DNA of 64,000 bases, from the NCBI RefSeq assembly GCF_020515695.1, contig NZ_JAIWJA010000003.1, positions 310,001 to 374,000 on the forward strand, in the 5' to 3' direction. The notes below the pieces were generated by a model. It saw only the letters and a program-made list of their open reading frames with translations, made no database searches and had not been told where the DNA came from. A program made the translations under genes and the position numbers. Shown piece after piece: positions 19,185-30,844 of this stretch (position 1 is its first letter; the number at the start of each line of letters is the position of its first letter). Source of the stretch: Pseudomonas sp. MWU16-30317 (GTDB lineage: Bacteria; Pseudomonadota; Gammaproteobacteria; Pseudomonadales; Pseudomonadaceae).

Positions 19185-19424
19185 ATGAGCGGCTACAGCG
19201 ATGTGCGCCTAGTACTCAAGAGCCAGGAATTGCAGACGCAACGGCACGTTGTGCGCGTGAACAGCGGCGCTCGGCCGGAAGGGTTCACTCGCTGGCAGTG
19301 GTTCTGGCTCTGCCACCGTACTCGCCAACAGTTGAACGGGCTGACAGCCGAGCAGTTGCACGATATTGGCCTGACGGCCGAGCGGGCGCGGGCCGAGGCG
19401 CTGAAGGCGTTCTGGCAGCGTTGA
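19185..19424 (+). CDS. DUF1127 domain small protein
   Basis: 79 residues. The C-terminal FTRWQWFWLCHRTRQQLNGL followed by TAEQLHDIGLTAERARAEALKAFW is the DUF1127 (YjiS-like) signature: an Arg/Trp-rich helix, then L-x-D-I-G-L-x-x-x-x-A-x-x-E. Members with this domain in other bacteria influence phosphate, carbon or RNA turnover; no function is known here. aggagg lies 7 nt before ATG 19185, which decides against ATG 19179. Confidence 0.85.
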   Translation: MSGYSDVRLVLKSQELQTQRHVVRVNSGARPEGFTRWQWFWLCHRTRQQLNGLTAEQLHDIGLTAERARAEALKAFWQR

Positions 19425-19495
19425 GGGTGCACATCAACTGGCCTCACTGTGTGAGGCCGACTGTTTGTGAAGCAATCATGGAATGAAGCCGAGCC

Positions 19496-20809
19496 TCAAC
19501 CCAGCTCTTTGAACCGATGCCACAGCATCCCCAGCGCCAGCAGCGGCGAACGCAGGTACCTGCCGCCTGGGAAGGTCATGTGCGGCACCTTGGCGAACAG
19601 GTCGAAACGCGCGCTGGCCTGGCCGCTGATAGCTTCGGCCAGCAAGCGCCCTGCCAGGTGCGTGGCGTTGAGGCCGTGGCCGGCATAGGCCTGGGCATAG
19701 AACACATTGGGATGACTGGCCAGCCGACCAATCTGCGGCAAGCGGTTGGCGCCGATGCCGATCATGCCGCCCCATTGATAGTCGATCTTCACATTCGCCA
19801 ACTGTGGGAACACGTTGAGCATCTTCGGGCGCATGTAGGCGGCGATGTCCTTGGGGTCGCGTCCGGAATAATGGCAGGCGCCGCCGAATAGCAGCCGTCG
19901 ATCGGCCGAGAGGCGGTAATAGTCCACGGTCACCCGCTGATCGCACACGGCAAAATTCTGCGGCAGCAGTTGCCGCGCCGTCGCGTCGTCCAGCGGCTCG
20001 GTGGCAATGATATAGCTGCCGGCGGGCAGCACCTTGCCGCTCAGTTCCGGGTTGAGTCCGTTGAGGTAGGCATTGCAGCCCAGCACCAGGGTCTTGGCAG
20101 TGACGCAACCCTGTGCGGTATGCACCTTTACCTGCGGCCCGTAGTCGATGCGCGTCACCATGGAGTTCTCGAACAGCTTCACCCCCAGGCGCTGCGCCAC
20201 CTGTGCTTCGCCCAGCGCCAGGTTCAAGGGGTGCAGGTGCCCTGAGCCCATGTCGACCATACCGCCGACATACTGGCTGGAGCCCACTACCGTGTGCACC
20301 TGGTCAGCCTCCAGGATGCGTACTTCATGGCTATAGCCCAAGCTCTGCAGGGCCACTGCCTCTTCCTTGAGGTGCTCCAGGTCGCGGGATTTGTTGGCCA
20401 GGTCGCAGTAGCCCCAGGTCAGGTCGCACGCGATGTCGTATTTGCTGACGCGCTGGCGGACGATCTCCACGGCTTCGAGGCCCATCAGCGTCATGGCGCG
20501 CACGCCCTCGCTGCCGATTATCGACGTGAATTGTTCCAGCCCGTGGCCGACGCCGCGGATCAACTGTCCACCATTGCGGCCGCTGGCGCCCCAGCCGATC
20601 CGTCGGCCTTCGAGCAGCACCACCGAGAACCCGCGCTCCGCCAGTTCGATCGCCGTGTTGAGCCCGGAAAACCCGCCGCCGACCACGCACACGTCCGCGG
20701 CCAGTTGTCCTTGCAACGCGGGATGGTCCGGTTGCACCGCGCTGCTGGCGGCATAATAGGAGGCCGTATGCAGGGGGCGCGGGTCCGTGTGCGGGGCTGG
20801 GGCGTTCAT
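19496..20809 (-). CDS. FAD-dependent amine oxidase, PauB/PuuB type
   Basis: DAO-family flavoenzyme of 437 residues. Rossmann FAD motif ADVCVVGGGFSGLNTAIELAE near residue 40, then GWGASGRNGGQ, typical of gamma-glutamylputrescine oxidase (PuuB/PauB), and the C-terminal YAQAYAGHGLNATHLAGRLL flavin-contact region. It oxidises gamma-glutamylated polyamines to the aldehyde that KauB then takes. ATG 20809 is preceded by aggat; the open frame runs to 21190 without plausible start. Its position matches P. aeruginosa PA5309 (PauB4). It is divergent from the YkgJ-family gene. Confidence 0.85.
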   Translation of the reverse strand: MNAPAPHTDPRPLHTASYYAASSAVQPDHPALQGQLAADVCVVGGGFSGLNTAIELAERGFSVVLLEGRRIGWGASGRNGGQLIRGVGHGLEQFTSIIGSEGVRAMTLMGLEAVEIVRQRVSKYDIACDLTWGYCDLANKSRDLEHLKEEAVALQSLGYSHEVRILEADQVHTVVGSSQYVGGMVDMGSGHLHPLNLALGEAQVAQRLGVKLFENSMVTRIDYGPQVKVHTAQGCVTAKTLVLGCNAYLNGLNPELSGKVLPAGSYIIATEPLDDATARQLLPQNFAVCDQRVTVDYYRLSADRRLLFGGACHYSGRDPKDIAAYMRPKMLNVFPQLANVKIDYQWGGMIGIGANRLPQIGRLASHPNVFYAQAYAGHGLNATHLAGRLLAEAISGQASARFDLFAKVPHMTFPGGRYLRSPLLALGMLWHRFKELG

Positions 20810-20945
20810 GTGCAAGATCCTGGAAGCGTGGTTCAGATAACGATGGTCACCCAATGGGATGGCAGCATAGGCCCGGCGATGATCGGCAAGCAACTCGCGG
20901 CCTGAGCGTGCAAAATAGCGCACTCGACACAGCGGCAGGCGCACC

Positions 20946-21299
20946 ATGAGTTGCAATCTCCACAAGATCCGCTTTTTGCGCGAACAGATCCCCAGCTTCG
21001 ACTGCGTGCCCGGCTGCCATGATTGCTGCGGCCCGGTGACAACGTCCGCCGAGGAAATGGCGCGCCTGCCGCGCAAGACCGCTGCCGAGCAGGACGCCGC
21101 GCTGGAGCGCCTCGACTGCGTGCACCTGGGCCCGCAAGGCTGTACCGTGTATGGCGAGCGTCCGCTGATCTGCCGGCTGTTCGGCACCACGCCGAGCTTG
21201 CCGTGCCCGCGTGGCCGAGGCCCCGAGGAGCCAATCGATCCGCACGCCGAGGCTTTGATTCATCGGCTGATCGCGAGTACCCGCCAGGTATTGGTTTAA
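20946..21299 (+). CDS. YkgJ-family cysteine cluster protein
   Basis: 117 residues with the cysteine cluster characteristic of the zinc/iron-chelating YkgJ family (CxxCHDCC near residues 20-28, CVHLGPQGCTVYGERPLICR near 59-78). It probably binds a metal or Fe-S cluster. No enzymatic role is established. The gene is followed by a long REP-rich duplicated stretch. Confidence 0.85.
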   Translation: MSCNLHKIRFLREQIPSFDCVPGCHDCCGPVTTSAEEMARLPRKTAAEQDAALERLDCVHLGPQGCTVYGERPLICRLFGTTPSLPCPRGRGPEEPIDPHAEALIHRLIASTRQVLV

Positions 21300-21332
21300 G
21301 GCGCCAGGCCCCTTCGCCGACTGATGCCCAAA

Positions 21333-21595
21333 CCCCCACAGTCCAGATTCTGCGTCGGACACCTGTGGGGGACTCTATGGTTTTGGGCAAGATGTACCGG
21401 CCCCTTCGCCAGCAAGCTGTGCTCCCACAGAGTTGGCTGAACGATCGTCATGGATCTGTGGGATCCCCCACAGTCCAGATTCTGCGTCGGACACCTTTGG
21501 GGGATTCTATGGTTTTGGGCAAGATATACCGGCCCCTTCGCCAGCAAGCTGTGCTCCCACAGAGTTGGCTGAACGATCGTCATGGATCTGTGGGA
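21333..21595. repeat. 132-bp tandem duplication containing REP half and hairpin
   Basis: Copy 1 is 21333-21464 and copy 2 is 21465-21595. Each starts cccccacagtccagattctg, contains an internal hairpin (cccccacag / ctgtggggg), a REP core (ggccccttcgccagcaagct) and an agttggctgaacgatcgtca spacer. Over 131 aligned positions I see only three differences (g/t, c/t, g/a), so the duplication is recent. Confidence 0.9.
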
Positions 21596-21619
21596 GCAAG
21601 GCTTGCCCGCGAAGGGGCC
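21590..21619. repeat. REP element closing the duplication
   Basis: gtgggagcaaggcttgcccgcgaaggggcc, the inverted partner of the REP halves in the duplicated units; it ends 17 bp before the lrp/dadR stop. Confidence 0.8.
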
Positions 21620-21636
21620 AGTCGCCACGCCACATA

Positions 21637-22125
21637 TCAATCCGGAATCGGCAGATTCAAGCTCTCTTTCACTTCCTCCATGACGATATAGCTCTTGGAT
21701 TCACGCACATGAGGCAGCTTGAGCAGGATATCGCCGAGCAACTTGCGGTAGGACGCCATCTCGGAAATCCGCGCCTTGACCAGGTAATCGAAGTCGCCCG
21801 ACACCAAGTGGCACTCCAGCACGTGGGGTAATTTGAGCACCGCTCGGCGAAATTCTTCAAAAGTGTCCCCGGATTTGTAGTCGAGGCTGATCTCGACGAA
21901 CACCAATAGGCTACCCTTCAGGTGTTGCGGGTTGAGCCGGGCGTAATAGCCCATGATGATCCCCTCGCGCTCCAGGCGGCGGACCCGCTCGGTGCACGGG
22001 GTGGTCGACAGGCCGACCTTCTCCCCTAATTCGGTAAACGACAAGCGCCCATCGGCCTGAAGCAAGCGCAGAATATTACGGTCGATCTTGTCCAGTTCAC
22101 GCTTGCTCTGATGCTGGGTGCGCAT
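21637..22125 (-). CDS. dadR: Lrp/AsnC-family regulator (DadR-type)
   Basis: 162 residues. N-terminal HTH ([20 protein letters not shown], then [21 protein letters not shown]) and C-terminal RAM/AsnC ligand domain ([19 protein letters not shown]). It is divergent from dadA with 156 bp between starts, the same arrangement as the P. aeruginosa regulator DadR, which activates dadAX in response to alanine. It may be annotated lrp in other genomes. A local effector role on dadA-ridA-dadX is strongly suggested by position. Confidence 0.88.
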   Translation of the reverse strand: MRTQHQSKRELDKIDRNILRLLQADGRLSFTELGEKVGLSTTPCTERVRRLEREGIIMGYYARLNPQHLKGSLLVFVEISLDYKSGDTFEEFRRAVLKLPHVLECHLVSGDFDYLVKARISEMASYRKLLGDILLKLPHVRESKSYIVMEEVKESLNLPIPD

Positions 22126-22192
22126 AGGTCGATACCCCTCCGTAAAAGCGGTTTTTGCCGAGAATCCTCGCCAAATATAGCCGCGTATATAG

Positions 22193-22222
22193 TGAAATGC
22201 ACTGGCTGTACCTTTTTATACT
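22193..22222 (+). promoter_or_regulatory. Candidate dadA promoter
   Basis: TATACT (22217-22222) is a good -10 about 60 bp before the dadA start. The -35 position holds only TGAAAT (22193-22198, 18-bp spacer), a weak match that would fit an activator-dependent promoter. Confidence 0.45.
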
Positions 22223-22281
22223 GCCCACATCTTCGCCTAATACAACTTACGTCAGCGGTTTTCCGCGTTGAGGGATTGAAC

Positions 22282-23583
22282 ATGCGAGTTCTGGTGCTTG
22301 GCAGCGGTGTGATCGGTACCGTCACTGCCTACTATCTGGCCCGTGAAGGCTTCGACGTGGTGGTGGTGGATCGCCAGCCTGCGGTCGCCATGGAAACCAG
22401 TTTCGCCAATGCCGGGCAGGTATCGCCTGGCTACGCCTCACCTTGGGCCGCGCCCGGTGTGCCGCTCAAGGCCATCAAGTGGCTGCTCGAGCGCCACGCG
22501 CCGTTGGCCATCAAGGCCACCGCCAGCGTCGATCAATATCTGTGGATGGCGCAGATGCTGCGCAATTGCACCGCCAGCCGCTATGCAGTCAACAAAGAGC
22601 GCATGGTGCGGCTGTCCGAGTACAGCCGCGATTGTCTCGATGAGCTGCGCGCCGAAACCGGCATCGCCTATGAAGGTCGGACCCTGGGCACCACCCAACT
22701 GTTCCGTACCCAGGCGCAACTGGACAACGCGGCCAAGGACATCGCCGTGCTGGAGCAGTCCGGCGTGCCCTACGAGTTGCTCGATCGCGCCGGCATCGCC
22801 CGGGTCGAGCCGGCGCTGGCCGGTGTCACCAACATCCTTGCCGGTGCCCTGCGCTTGCCCAACGACCAGACTGGCGACTGCCAGATGTTCACCACCCGCC
22901 TGGCAGAAATGGCCAAGGCCATGGGCGTGGAATTCCGCTTCGGGCAGAACATCGAGCGTCTGGATTTCGCCGGTGACCGGGTCAACGGCGTGTGGATCGA
23001 CGGCCAGCTGGAAACCGCCGACCGTTACGTGCTGGCGCTGGGCAGCTATTCGCCGCAGTTGCTCAAGCCGCTGGGCATTCGCGCGCCGGTCTACCCGCTC
23101 AAGGGCTATTCGCTGACGATACCGGTCACCAACAGCGCCATGGCGCCGACCTCGACCATCCTCGACGAAACCTACAAGGTGGCGATCACCCGTTTCGACA
23201 ATCGCATCCGCGTCGGCGGCATGGCCGAAATCGCTGGATTCGATCTGTCGCTCAACCCGCGTCGCCGGGAAACGCTGGAGATGATCGTCAACGACCTTTA
23301 TCCTCAGGGCGGCGATCTCGGCGCGGCCAGTTTCTGGACCGGGCTGCGGCCGACCACGCCGGACGGCACGCCGATCGTCGGCGCGACGCCCATGAAGAAC
23401 CTGTTCCTCAACACCGGCCATGGCACCCTCGGCTGGACCATGGCCTGTGGTTCCGGACGCCTGCTGGCTGACCTGATCGCGCGTAAAACACCGCAGATCA
23501 GCGCCAAAGGCCTCGATATTTCTCGTTACAGCAAACACCAGGAGACTGCAGGACATGTCAATCCAGCGCCAGCTCACCAATGA
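22282..23583 (+). CDS. dadA: D-amino acid dehydrogenase small subunit
   Basis: Membrane-associated flavoprotein that oxidises D-alanine and other D-amino acids to 2-oxo acids, passing electrons to the respiratory chain. 433 residues. FAD motif [20 protein letters not shown] at the very N-terminus, [19 protein letters not shown] next, and the C-terminal [23 protein letters not shown] 22282 gives the exact DadA start; the open frame to 22111 is upstream control DNA. It overlaps the next gene by 29 bp. Confidence 0.95.
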   Translation: MRVLVLGSGVIGTVTAYYLAREGFDVVVVDRQPAVAMETSFANAGQVSPGYASPWAAPGVPLKAIKWLLERHAPLAIKATASVDQYLWMAQMLRNCTASRYAVNKERMVRLSEYSRDCLDELRAETGIAYEGRTLGTTQLFRTQAQLDNAAKDIAVLEQSGVPYELLDRAGIARVEPALAGVTNILAGALRLPNDQTGDCQMFTTRLAEMAKAMGVEFRFGQNIERLDFAGDRVNGVWIDGQLETADRYVLALGSYSPQLLKPLGIRAPVYPLKGYSLTIPVTNSAMAPTSTILDETYKVAITRFDNRIRVGGMAEIAGFDLSLNPRRRETLEMIVNDLYPQGGDLGAASFWTGLRPTTPDGTPIVGATPMKNLFLNTGHGTLGWTMACGSGRLLADLIARKTPQISAKGLDISRYSKHQETAGHVNPAPAHQ

Positions 23584-23908
23584 GCGCATGAGCCAGATCG
23601 TCAGCCACAACGGCACGTTGTACCTCGCCGGTCAGGTCGGTGACGACATGAGCGCCGGGATTGAACAGCAGACCCGCGAGACCTTGGCCAACATCGAGCG
23701 TCTGCTTGATCTGGCAGGGACCGACAAGACGCGCCTGTTGTCCGTGACGATCTATCTGAAAGACATCGACGCGCACTTCGAAGGCATGAACAGCGTATGG
23801 GACAAGTGGCTGCCCAAAGGAGTGGCGCCTGCCCGCGCGACAGTGGAGTCGAAGCTGTGCGAGCCGGAGATTCTGGTGGAGTTGTCGGTGGTAGCGGCAC
23901 TGCCTTAA
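23555..23908 (+). CDS. RidA family protein
   Basis: Rid/YjgF/UK114 protein of 117 residues. RidA enzymes hydrolyse reactive enamine/imine intermediates; DadA makes 2-iminopropanoate-type imines, so co-expression with dadA fits. Family stretches: [41 protein letters not shown] and [21 protein letters not shown] with the conserved Arg-Glu near the C-terminus. Its ATG with gcagga upstream lies inside dadA, giving a 29-bp coupled overlap. Matches the PA5303 position. Confidence 0.9.
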   Translation: MSIQRQLTNERMSQIVSHNGTLYLAGQVGDDMSAGIEQQTRETLANIERLLDLAGTDKTRLLSVTIYLKDIDAHFEGMNSVWDKWLPKGVAPARATVESKLCEPEILVELSVVAALP

Positions 23909-23928
23909 CGATTTGTATTGCATTTGAG

Positions 23929-24004
23929 GGCCCCTTCGCGGGCAAGCCTTGCTCCCACAGAGTCAACCGCACCTGTGGGAGCAAGCCTTGCCCGCCAAGG
24001 GGCC
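23929..24004. repeat. Inverted REP pair between ridA-type gene and dadX
   Basis: ggccccttcgcgggcaagcc..tgctcccaca and its inverted copy ..tgtgggagcaagccttgccc..aaggggcc form a long stem-loop within the presumed dad operon. It could attenuate dadX relative to dadA. Confidence 0.88.
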
Positions 24005-24048
24005 AGCAAGCACAACCCAACACTTCAAGACTTTCAAGAAGACCGTCC

Positions 24049-25125
24049 ATGCGTCCCGCCCGAGCCCTTATCGATTTGCAGGCCTTGCGCCACAACTACC
24101 AACTGGCCCGCGAAATCAGCAATGGCGCCCGTGCGCTGGCGGTGCTCAAGGCCGATGCCTACGGCCATGGTGCCGTACGCTGTGCCCAGGCGCTGGAAGC
24201 CGAGGCCGACGGTTTTGCCGTCGCCTGCATCGAGGAAGCACTGGAGCTGCGGGCGGCTGGTATCACTGCACCGATCCTGCTGCTGGAGGGCTTCTTCGAA
24301 TCCAGCGAGCTGGCGCTTATCGTCGAGCATGATTTCTGGTGCGTGGTGCATTCGCTCTGGCAACTCGAAGCCATCGAACAGACTGCCCTGGCCAAGTCTA
24401 TCGTCGTTTGGCTCAAGCTCGACTCGGGCATGCATCGGGTCGGCCTGCACCCCAAGGACTACCAGGCCGCTTACCAGCGCCTGCTGGCCAGCGGCAAGGT
24501 CTTGCGTGTCGTGCTGATGAGCCACTTCGCCCGTGCCGACGAACTGCACAGCGACGCCAGCACCCAGCAGGTTGCGGTGTTCCAGGCCGCTCGCGAAGGC
24601 CTGAACGCCGAGATCAGCCTGCGCAATTCACCGGCCCTGCTCGGCTGGCCACAAGTGCCCAGCGATTGGGTGCGGCCAGGGATCATGCTGTACGGCGCCA
24701 CGCCCTTCGAGGAGCCACAGAGTCAGGCCGCGCGTCTGCAGCCGGTCATGACCCTGGAGTCGAAAGTGATCTGCGTGCGTGAGTTGCCGGCGGGCGAACC
24801 GATCGGCTATGGCGGTGGCTTCGTCACCGATCGGCCCATGCGCATCGGCGTGGTCGCCATGGGCTATGCTGACGGTTATCCGCGCGTGGCGCCGACCGGT
24901 ACACCGGTGCTGGTGGCCGGGCAGCGCAGCCGTCTGTTGGGCCGAGTGTCGATGGACATGCTGTGCATCGATCTGACTGACGTGGCCGCCGCCGGGCTGG
25001 GCAGCCCCGTAGAGTTATGGGGCAAAAACGTACTGGCCAGCGACGTAGCGATGCAGGCCGGGACCATCGCCTATCAGATATTCTGCAATCTGCGCCGGGT
25101 GCCATTGGTCTACACCGGCGCATAG
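24049..25125 (+). CDS. dadX: Catabolic alanine racemase
   Basis: PLP enzyme that interconverts L- and D-alanine so DadA can oxidise L-alanine carbon; 358 residues. PLP lysine in [14 protein letters not shown] near residue 33, catalytic tyrosine in [13 protein letters not shown], and the C-terminal beta domain [14 protein letters not shown]. Start at ATG 24049 ([20 protein letters not shown]), where fold-type III racemases begin; the frame open to 23797 is repeats. It is the third gene of the dadA-ridA-dadX set. Confidence 0.95.
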   Translation: MRPARALIDLQALRHNYQLAREISNGARALAVLKADAYGHGAVRCAQALEAEADGFAVACIEEALELRAAGITAPILLLEGFFESSELALIVEHDFWCVVHSLWQLEAIEQTALAKSIVVWLKLDSGMHRVGLHPKDYQAAYQRLLASGKVLRVVLMSHFARADELHSDASTQQVAVFQAAREGLNAEISLRNSPALLGWPQVPSDWVRPGIMLYGATPFEEPQSQAARLQPVMTLESKVICVRELPAGEPIGYGGGFVTDRPMRIGVVAMGYADGYPRVAPTGTPVLVAGQRSRLLGRVSMDMLCIDLTDVAAAGLGSPVELWGKNVLASDVAMQAGTIAYQIFCNLRRVPLVYTGA

Positions 25126-25163
25126 CCCGCTAGGCGGGGGCATTCAGACGATTCACCCAAGTC

Positions 25164-25183
25164 GAACTGTTGTAAATATTGAA
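25164..25183. promoter_or_regulatory. Candidate PauR operator upstream of pauR
   Basis: gaactgttgtaaatattgaa, 60 bp before the pauR start, 16 of 20 positions identical to the box before kauB. Suggests autoregulation. Confidence 0.5.
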
Positions 25184-25242
25184 CGCTGTTGCGATGATGG
25201 CGTTTCAATCGACTGTGTCGAATCCTCTGGAGGACTCCCGTA

Positions 25243-25791
25243 TTGGACGTCGGTGAACGACTGCAAGCCATCCGCAAACTCAAGGGGCTGTCTCAGCGTG
25301 AGCTCGCCAAACGCGCGGGTGTCACCAACAGCACCATCTCGATGATCGAGAAGAACAGTGTCAGCCCCTCGATCAGTTCGTTGAGGAAGGTGCTCAGCGG
25401 TATTCCGATGTCCATGGTCGAGTTCTTTTCCGAAGAGCTGCAACCGGAAAACCCTACTCAGGTGGTCTACAAGGCCAACGAGCTGATCGATATTTCCGAT
25501 GGCGCGGTGACCATGAAACTGGTCGGTCGCGCCCATCCCAGCCGTGCCATTGCCTTCCTCAACGAAATCTATCCACCGGGCGCCGATACCGGCGACGAGA
25601 TGCTGACCCACGAAGGCGAGGAGACCGGCATTGTGGTCGAAGGCCGCCTGGAACTGGTGGTGGGCCTGGAGACCTTCGTGCTGGAAGTGGGCGACAGCTA
25701 TTACTTCGAGAGCAGTCGGCCGCATCGGTTTCGCAATCCCTTCGATACCCCGGCGCGGTTGATCAGCGCGGCGACGCCTGCGAATTTCTGA
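25243..25791 (+). CDS. pauR: Polyamine catabolism repressor PauR (XRE-cupin)
   Basis: N-terminal XRE helix-turn-helix (residues 1-60: LSQRELAKRAGVTNSTISMI) and C-terminal cupin (HEGEETGIVVEGRLELVVGL). 182 residues, the same layout as P. aeruginosa PauR (PA5301), which represses polyamine catabolism genes until polyamines bind. TTG start at 25243 with ggagg 9 nt upstream; no ATG fits the HTH. It follows dadX by 117 bp, with a candidate operator between. Confidence 0.92.
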   Translation: MDVGERLQAIRKLKGLSQRELAKRAGVTNSTISMIEKNSVSPSISSLRKVLSGIPMSMVEFFSEELQPENPTQVVYKANELIDISDGAVTMKLVGRAHPSRAIAFLNEIYPPGADTGDEMLTHEGEETGIVVEGRLELVVGLETFVLEVGDSYYFESSRPHRFRNPFDTPARLISAATPANF

Positions 25792-25802
25792 TGTGTTCAT
25801 GC

Positions 25803-25880
25803 GAGGCTCTTCGCGGGCAAGCTTTCCTCTCACAGACTTCGGCGATCTGTGTGGGTACAAGGCTTGCCAGCGAAGAGGCC
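25803..25880. repeat. Inverted REP pair
   Basis: ggctcttcgcgggcaagctt and inverted ..aaggcttgccagcgaagagg, slightly degenerate, between pauR and the CoA-transferase gene. Confidence 0.75.
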
Positions 25881-25971
25881 TGTCCTGCCGCCACAATGCA
25901 TCAGCACCACTGAGTCGCATTCCCTCCAAAGCGGTCCTAAGCTGAGTCAGTCGCTCACGGATCCTTTGCAT

Positions 25972-27891
25972 ATGCCAACCATCTGCTCCATCGACCGCGC
26001 CGTCGAGGAAGTTCTCGAACGTCTGCCGGCCCACATCCATATGGGCATGCCGCTAGGGCTCGGCAAGGCCAATCGTTTCGCCAACGCCCTCTATGCGCGT
26101 ATCCAGCAGTTGCCCGACCGCCAGCTGACCATTTATACCGCGCTGGCACTGGGCCGTCCGACCCTGGGCGATGGTCTGCAAAAACGTTTTCTCGAACCCT
26201 TCGTCGAGCGCGTCTACGGTGACTACCTGGAGCTCGATTTCCTCCACGCCCTGCGCACCGACACCTTGCCCGCCAACGTCAAGGTCGAACAGTTCTTCAT
26301 GCAGCCGGGCAGCCTGCTGCACAGCAATGAGGCGCAACAGAACTACGTCAGCAGCAACTACAGCCATGCCGCGCGGGACATCAACGCCAAGGGCCTGAAC
26401 CTGGTGGCGCAATTGGTAGCTCAGGATCAGGACAACCCCTCCAAATTGAGCCTGAGCTGCAACCCCGACATCACCCTCGACCTGCTGCCCATGATCGCCA
26501 AGCGCCGCGCCGCCGGCGAGACCGTGCTGATGCTCGGCCAGATCCACGACCAGTTGCCTTATATGGACGGCGGCGCCGAAGTGCCTAGCGACACCTTCGA
26601 TCTGCTGATCGACGTGTCGGAGTACACCCGCTTGTTCTCCACGCCCAACATGCCGGTCAGCTGCCAGGATCACTTCATTGGCTTGCACAGCAGCACCCTG
26701 GTGCGTGATGGCGGCACCTTGCAGATCGGCATTGGCGCCATGGGCGACGCGTTGACTGCAGCGCTGCTGGCGCGTCAGGCCGATAACAATGGCTATCGGG
26801 CGGTGCTGGATGACCTGGACATGCGCCCCTGGCAAAGCCTCATCGACAGCGAAGGCGGCCTGCAGCCGTTCGCCACCGGGCTGTATGGCTGCAGCGAAAT
26901 GTTTGTGCATGGCTTGCTGGTGCTGGCCGAGGCCGGGGTGATGCGGCGCAAGGTCTATCCCGATGTGCAGCAGCAGACGTTGGCCAATCTCGGCACGCTT
27001 GACGAGTCGACGCCAGGCGGCGTAGTGCTGCATGGCGGCTTTTTTCTCGGCCCCCAGAGCTTCTATGAGCGCCTGCGCGAGTTGCCGAAAGACACCTTGT
27101 CGACCTTCGACATGACCGCCATCAGCTACATCAACGAGCTGTATGGCGATGAAGCCCTCAAGCGCCTGCAGCGCCGGGATGCGCGCTTCATCAACACGGT
27201 GTTCACCGTCACGCTGCTGGGCGCGGCGGTGTCGGACCAACTCGAAAGTGGCCGGGTACTCAGCGGCGTCGGCGGCCAATACAACTTCGTGGTCCAGGGC
27301 CACGCGCTGGAAGATGCGCGCTCGGTGCTGGTCCTGCGCAGCTGGCGCGAGTCGGCCGGGGTGGTGAGCTCCAATGTGCAATGGGATTACGGCCATTGCA
27401 CCATCCCCCGGCACCTGCGCGATATCGTGATCACCGAGTACGGCATCGCCGACCTGCGCGGCCAGACCGATGCGGTGGTGGTCGAGCGGTTGATCAATAT
27501 TGCCGATTCGCGATTTCAGGCCAGCTTGATTGCCGAGGCGCAGATTGCCGGCAAGCTTCGCCAGGACTTTCAGCTCGATCCGCGTTTTGCCGATAACACC
27601 CCGGAGCGTTTGCAGGCCATTCGCGAGCGGCATCCGCGATTGTTCGCCGAGTACCCGTTGGGCTGTGATTTCACCGAGGAGGAACGCGACCTGCTCCGGG
27701 CACTGAACTGGCTCAAGAGCAAGTTCCACCTCAGCGAGATTTTCGAGTTGGGCAAGGCGGCGCTGGATGCGCCGGAGCCGTCACGCTTTGCGGCGCATTT
27801 GCAGCGCATGCAGCTGAGCGAGCCCCATGGGTTGCGGGAGGATCTGTATCAGCGGTTGTTGTTGGCGGCGTTGCAGGCCACGCAATCTTGA
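25972..27891 (+). CDS. Acetyl-CoA hydrolase/transferase family protein
   Basis: 639 residues of the AcCoA hydrolase/CoA-transferase superfamily. N-terminal PAHIHMGMPLGLGKANRFAN; the C-terminal domain has GVGGQYNFV, preceded by a long central insert, and VVITEYGIADLRG-type residues (DIVITEYGIADLRGQTD), the hallmark of family members. Longer than the roughly 500-residue standard enzymes because of the inserted central region. It could transfer CoA between acids or hydrolyse acyl-CoA from amine/fatty acid degradation; substrate unknown. ATG 25972 follows the REP pair. Confidence 0.85.
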   Translation: MPTICSIDRAVEEVLERLPAHIHMGMPLGLGKANRFANALYARIQQLPDRQLTIYTALALGRPTLGDGLQKRFLEPFVERVYGDYLELDFLHALRTDTLPANVKVEQFFMQPGSLLHSNEAQQNYVSSNYSHAARDINAKGLNLVAQLVAQDQDNPSKLSLSCNPDITLDLLPMIAKRRAAGETVLMLGQIHDQLPYMDGGAEVPSDTFDLLIDVSEYTRLFSTPNMPVSCQDHFIGLHSSTLVRDGGTLQIGIGAMGDALTAALLARQADNNGYRAVLDDLDMRPWQSLIDSEGGLQPFATGLYGCSEMFVHGLLVLAEAGVMRRKVYPDVQQQTLANLGTLDESTPGGVVLHGGFFLGPQSFYERLRELPKDTLSTFDMTAISYINELYGDEALKRLQRRDARFINTVFTVTLLGAAVSDQLESGRVLSGVGGQYNFVVQGHALEDARSVLVLRSWRESAGVVSSNVQWDYGHCTIPRHLRDIVITEYGIADLRGQTDAVVVERLINIADSRFQASLIAEAQIAGKLRQDFQLDPRFADNTPERLQAIRERHPRLFAEYPLGCDFTEEERDLLRALNWLKSKFHLSEIFELGKAALDAPEPSRFAAHLQRMQLSEPHGLREDLYQRLLLAALQATQS

Positions 27892-27904
27892 GTGCGCTTG
27901 CGGG

Positions 27905-27980
27905 CATCTTCGCGGGCAAGCCTTGCTCCCACAATGGTGCGGTGTACGCCTGTGGGAGCAAGGCTTGCCCGCGAAGAGGT
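27905..27980. repeat. Inverted REP pair
   Basis: catcttcgcgggcaagcctt and inverted ..aaggcttgcccgcgaagagg, a near-perfect pair between convergent genes. Confidence 0.88.
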
Positions 27981-27988
27981 CGGTCCGG

Positions 27989-30588
<2,600 letters not shown>

Positions 30589-30767
30589 TTCGAATAGACG
30601 GATCAGAGAAATAGCCGCGCATTTTAGCAGGGTCTGCGCCGTCTGCCGCGACCGTCTGGAGCTGGCGAGCACTTTTCACCATCTAAATTTGCCGCTTTGG
30701 ATACTTTCCCGCAGGATGCATCTACAAATGCGGCAAACCTTCAAATGAGTGGACGTAGCTGATACTG

Positions 30768-30784
30768 TGAATCGTTACGATTCA
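30768..30784. promoter_or_regulatory. 17-bp palindrome upstream of the EAL gene
   Basis: tgaatcgt-t-acgattca: perfect 8-bp arms around one base, 60 bp before the start of the GGDEF/EAL gene and next to a gatact box. It looks like an operator for an unknown dimeric regulator. Confidence 0.55.
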
Positions 30785-30844
30785 TGTCGTCGGCAGTTAC
30801 GTGTTGATACTTTCTGGTCTGTGAACGCGTGTTAAGGAGTCTGC

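Larger units (their letters stand above)
21300..21636. other. 337-bp REP-rich intergenic region
   Basis: Between the YkgJ-family gene and lrp/dadR. Nearly all of it is the 132-bp tandem duplication and flanking REP copies. Open frames here only reflect the repeats and are not genes. Confidence 0.85.

Noticed and set aside
21333..21595. Possible CRISPR-like array
   Set aside because: Only two long near-identical units without distinct spacers; it is a REP-containing tandem duplication.
21296..21640. Open frame encoding repeated peptides between the YkgJ-family gene and lrp/dadR
   Set aside because: The repeats come from the 132-bp DNA duplication and REPs; there is no ribosome site and no family match.
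23601..24095. Minus-strand frame across the RidA-type gene and REP pair
   Set aside because: Runs through the REP and antisense to ridA; no coding evidence.
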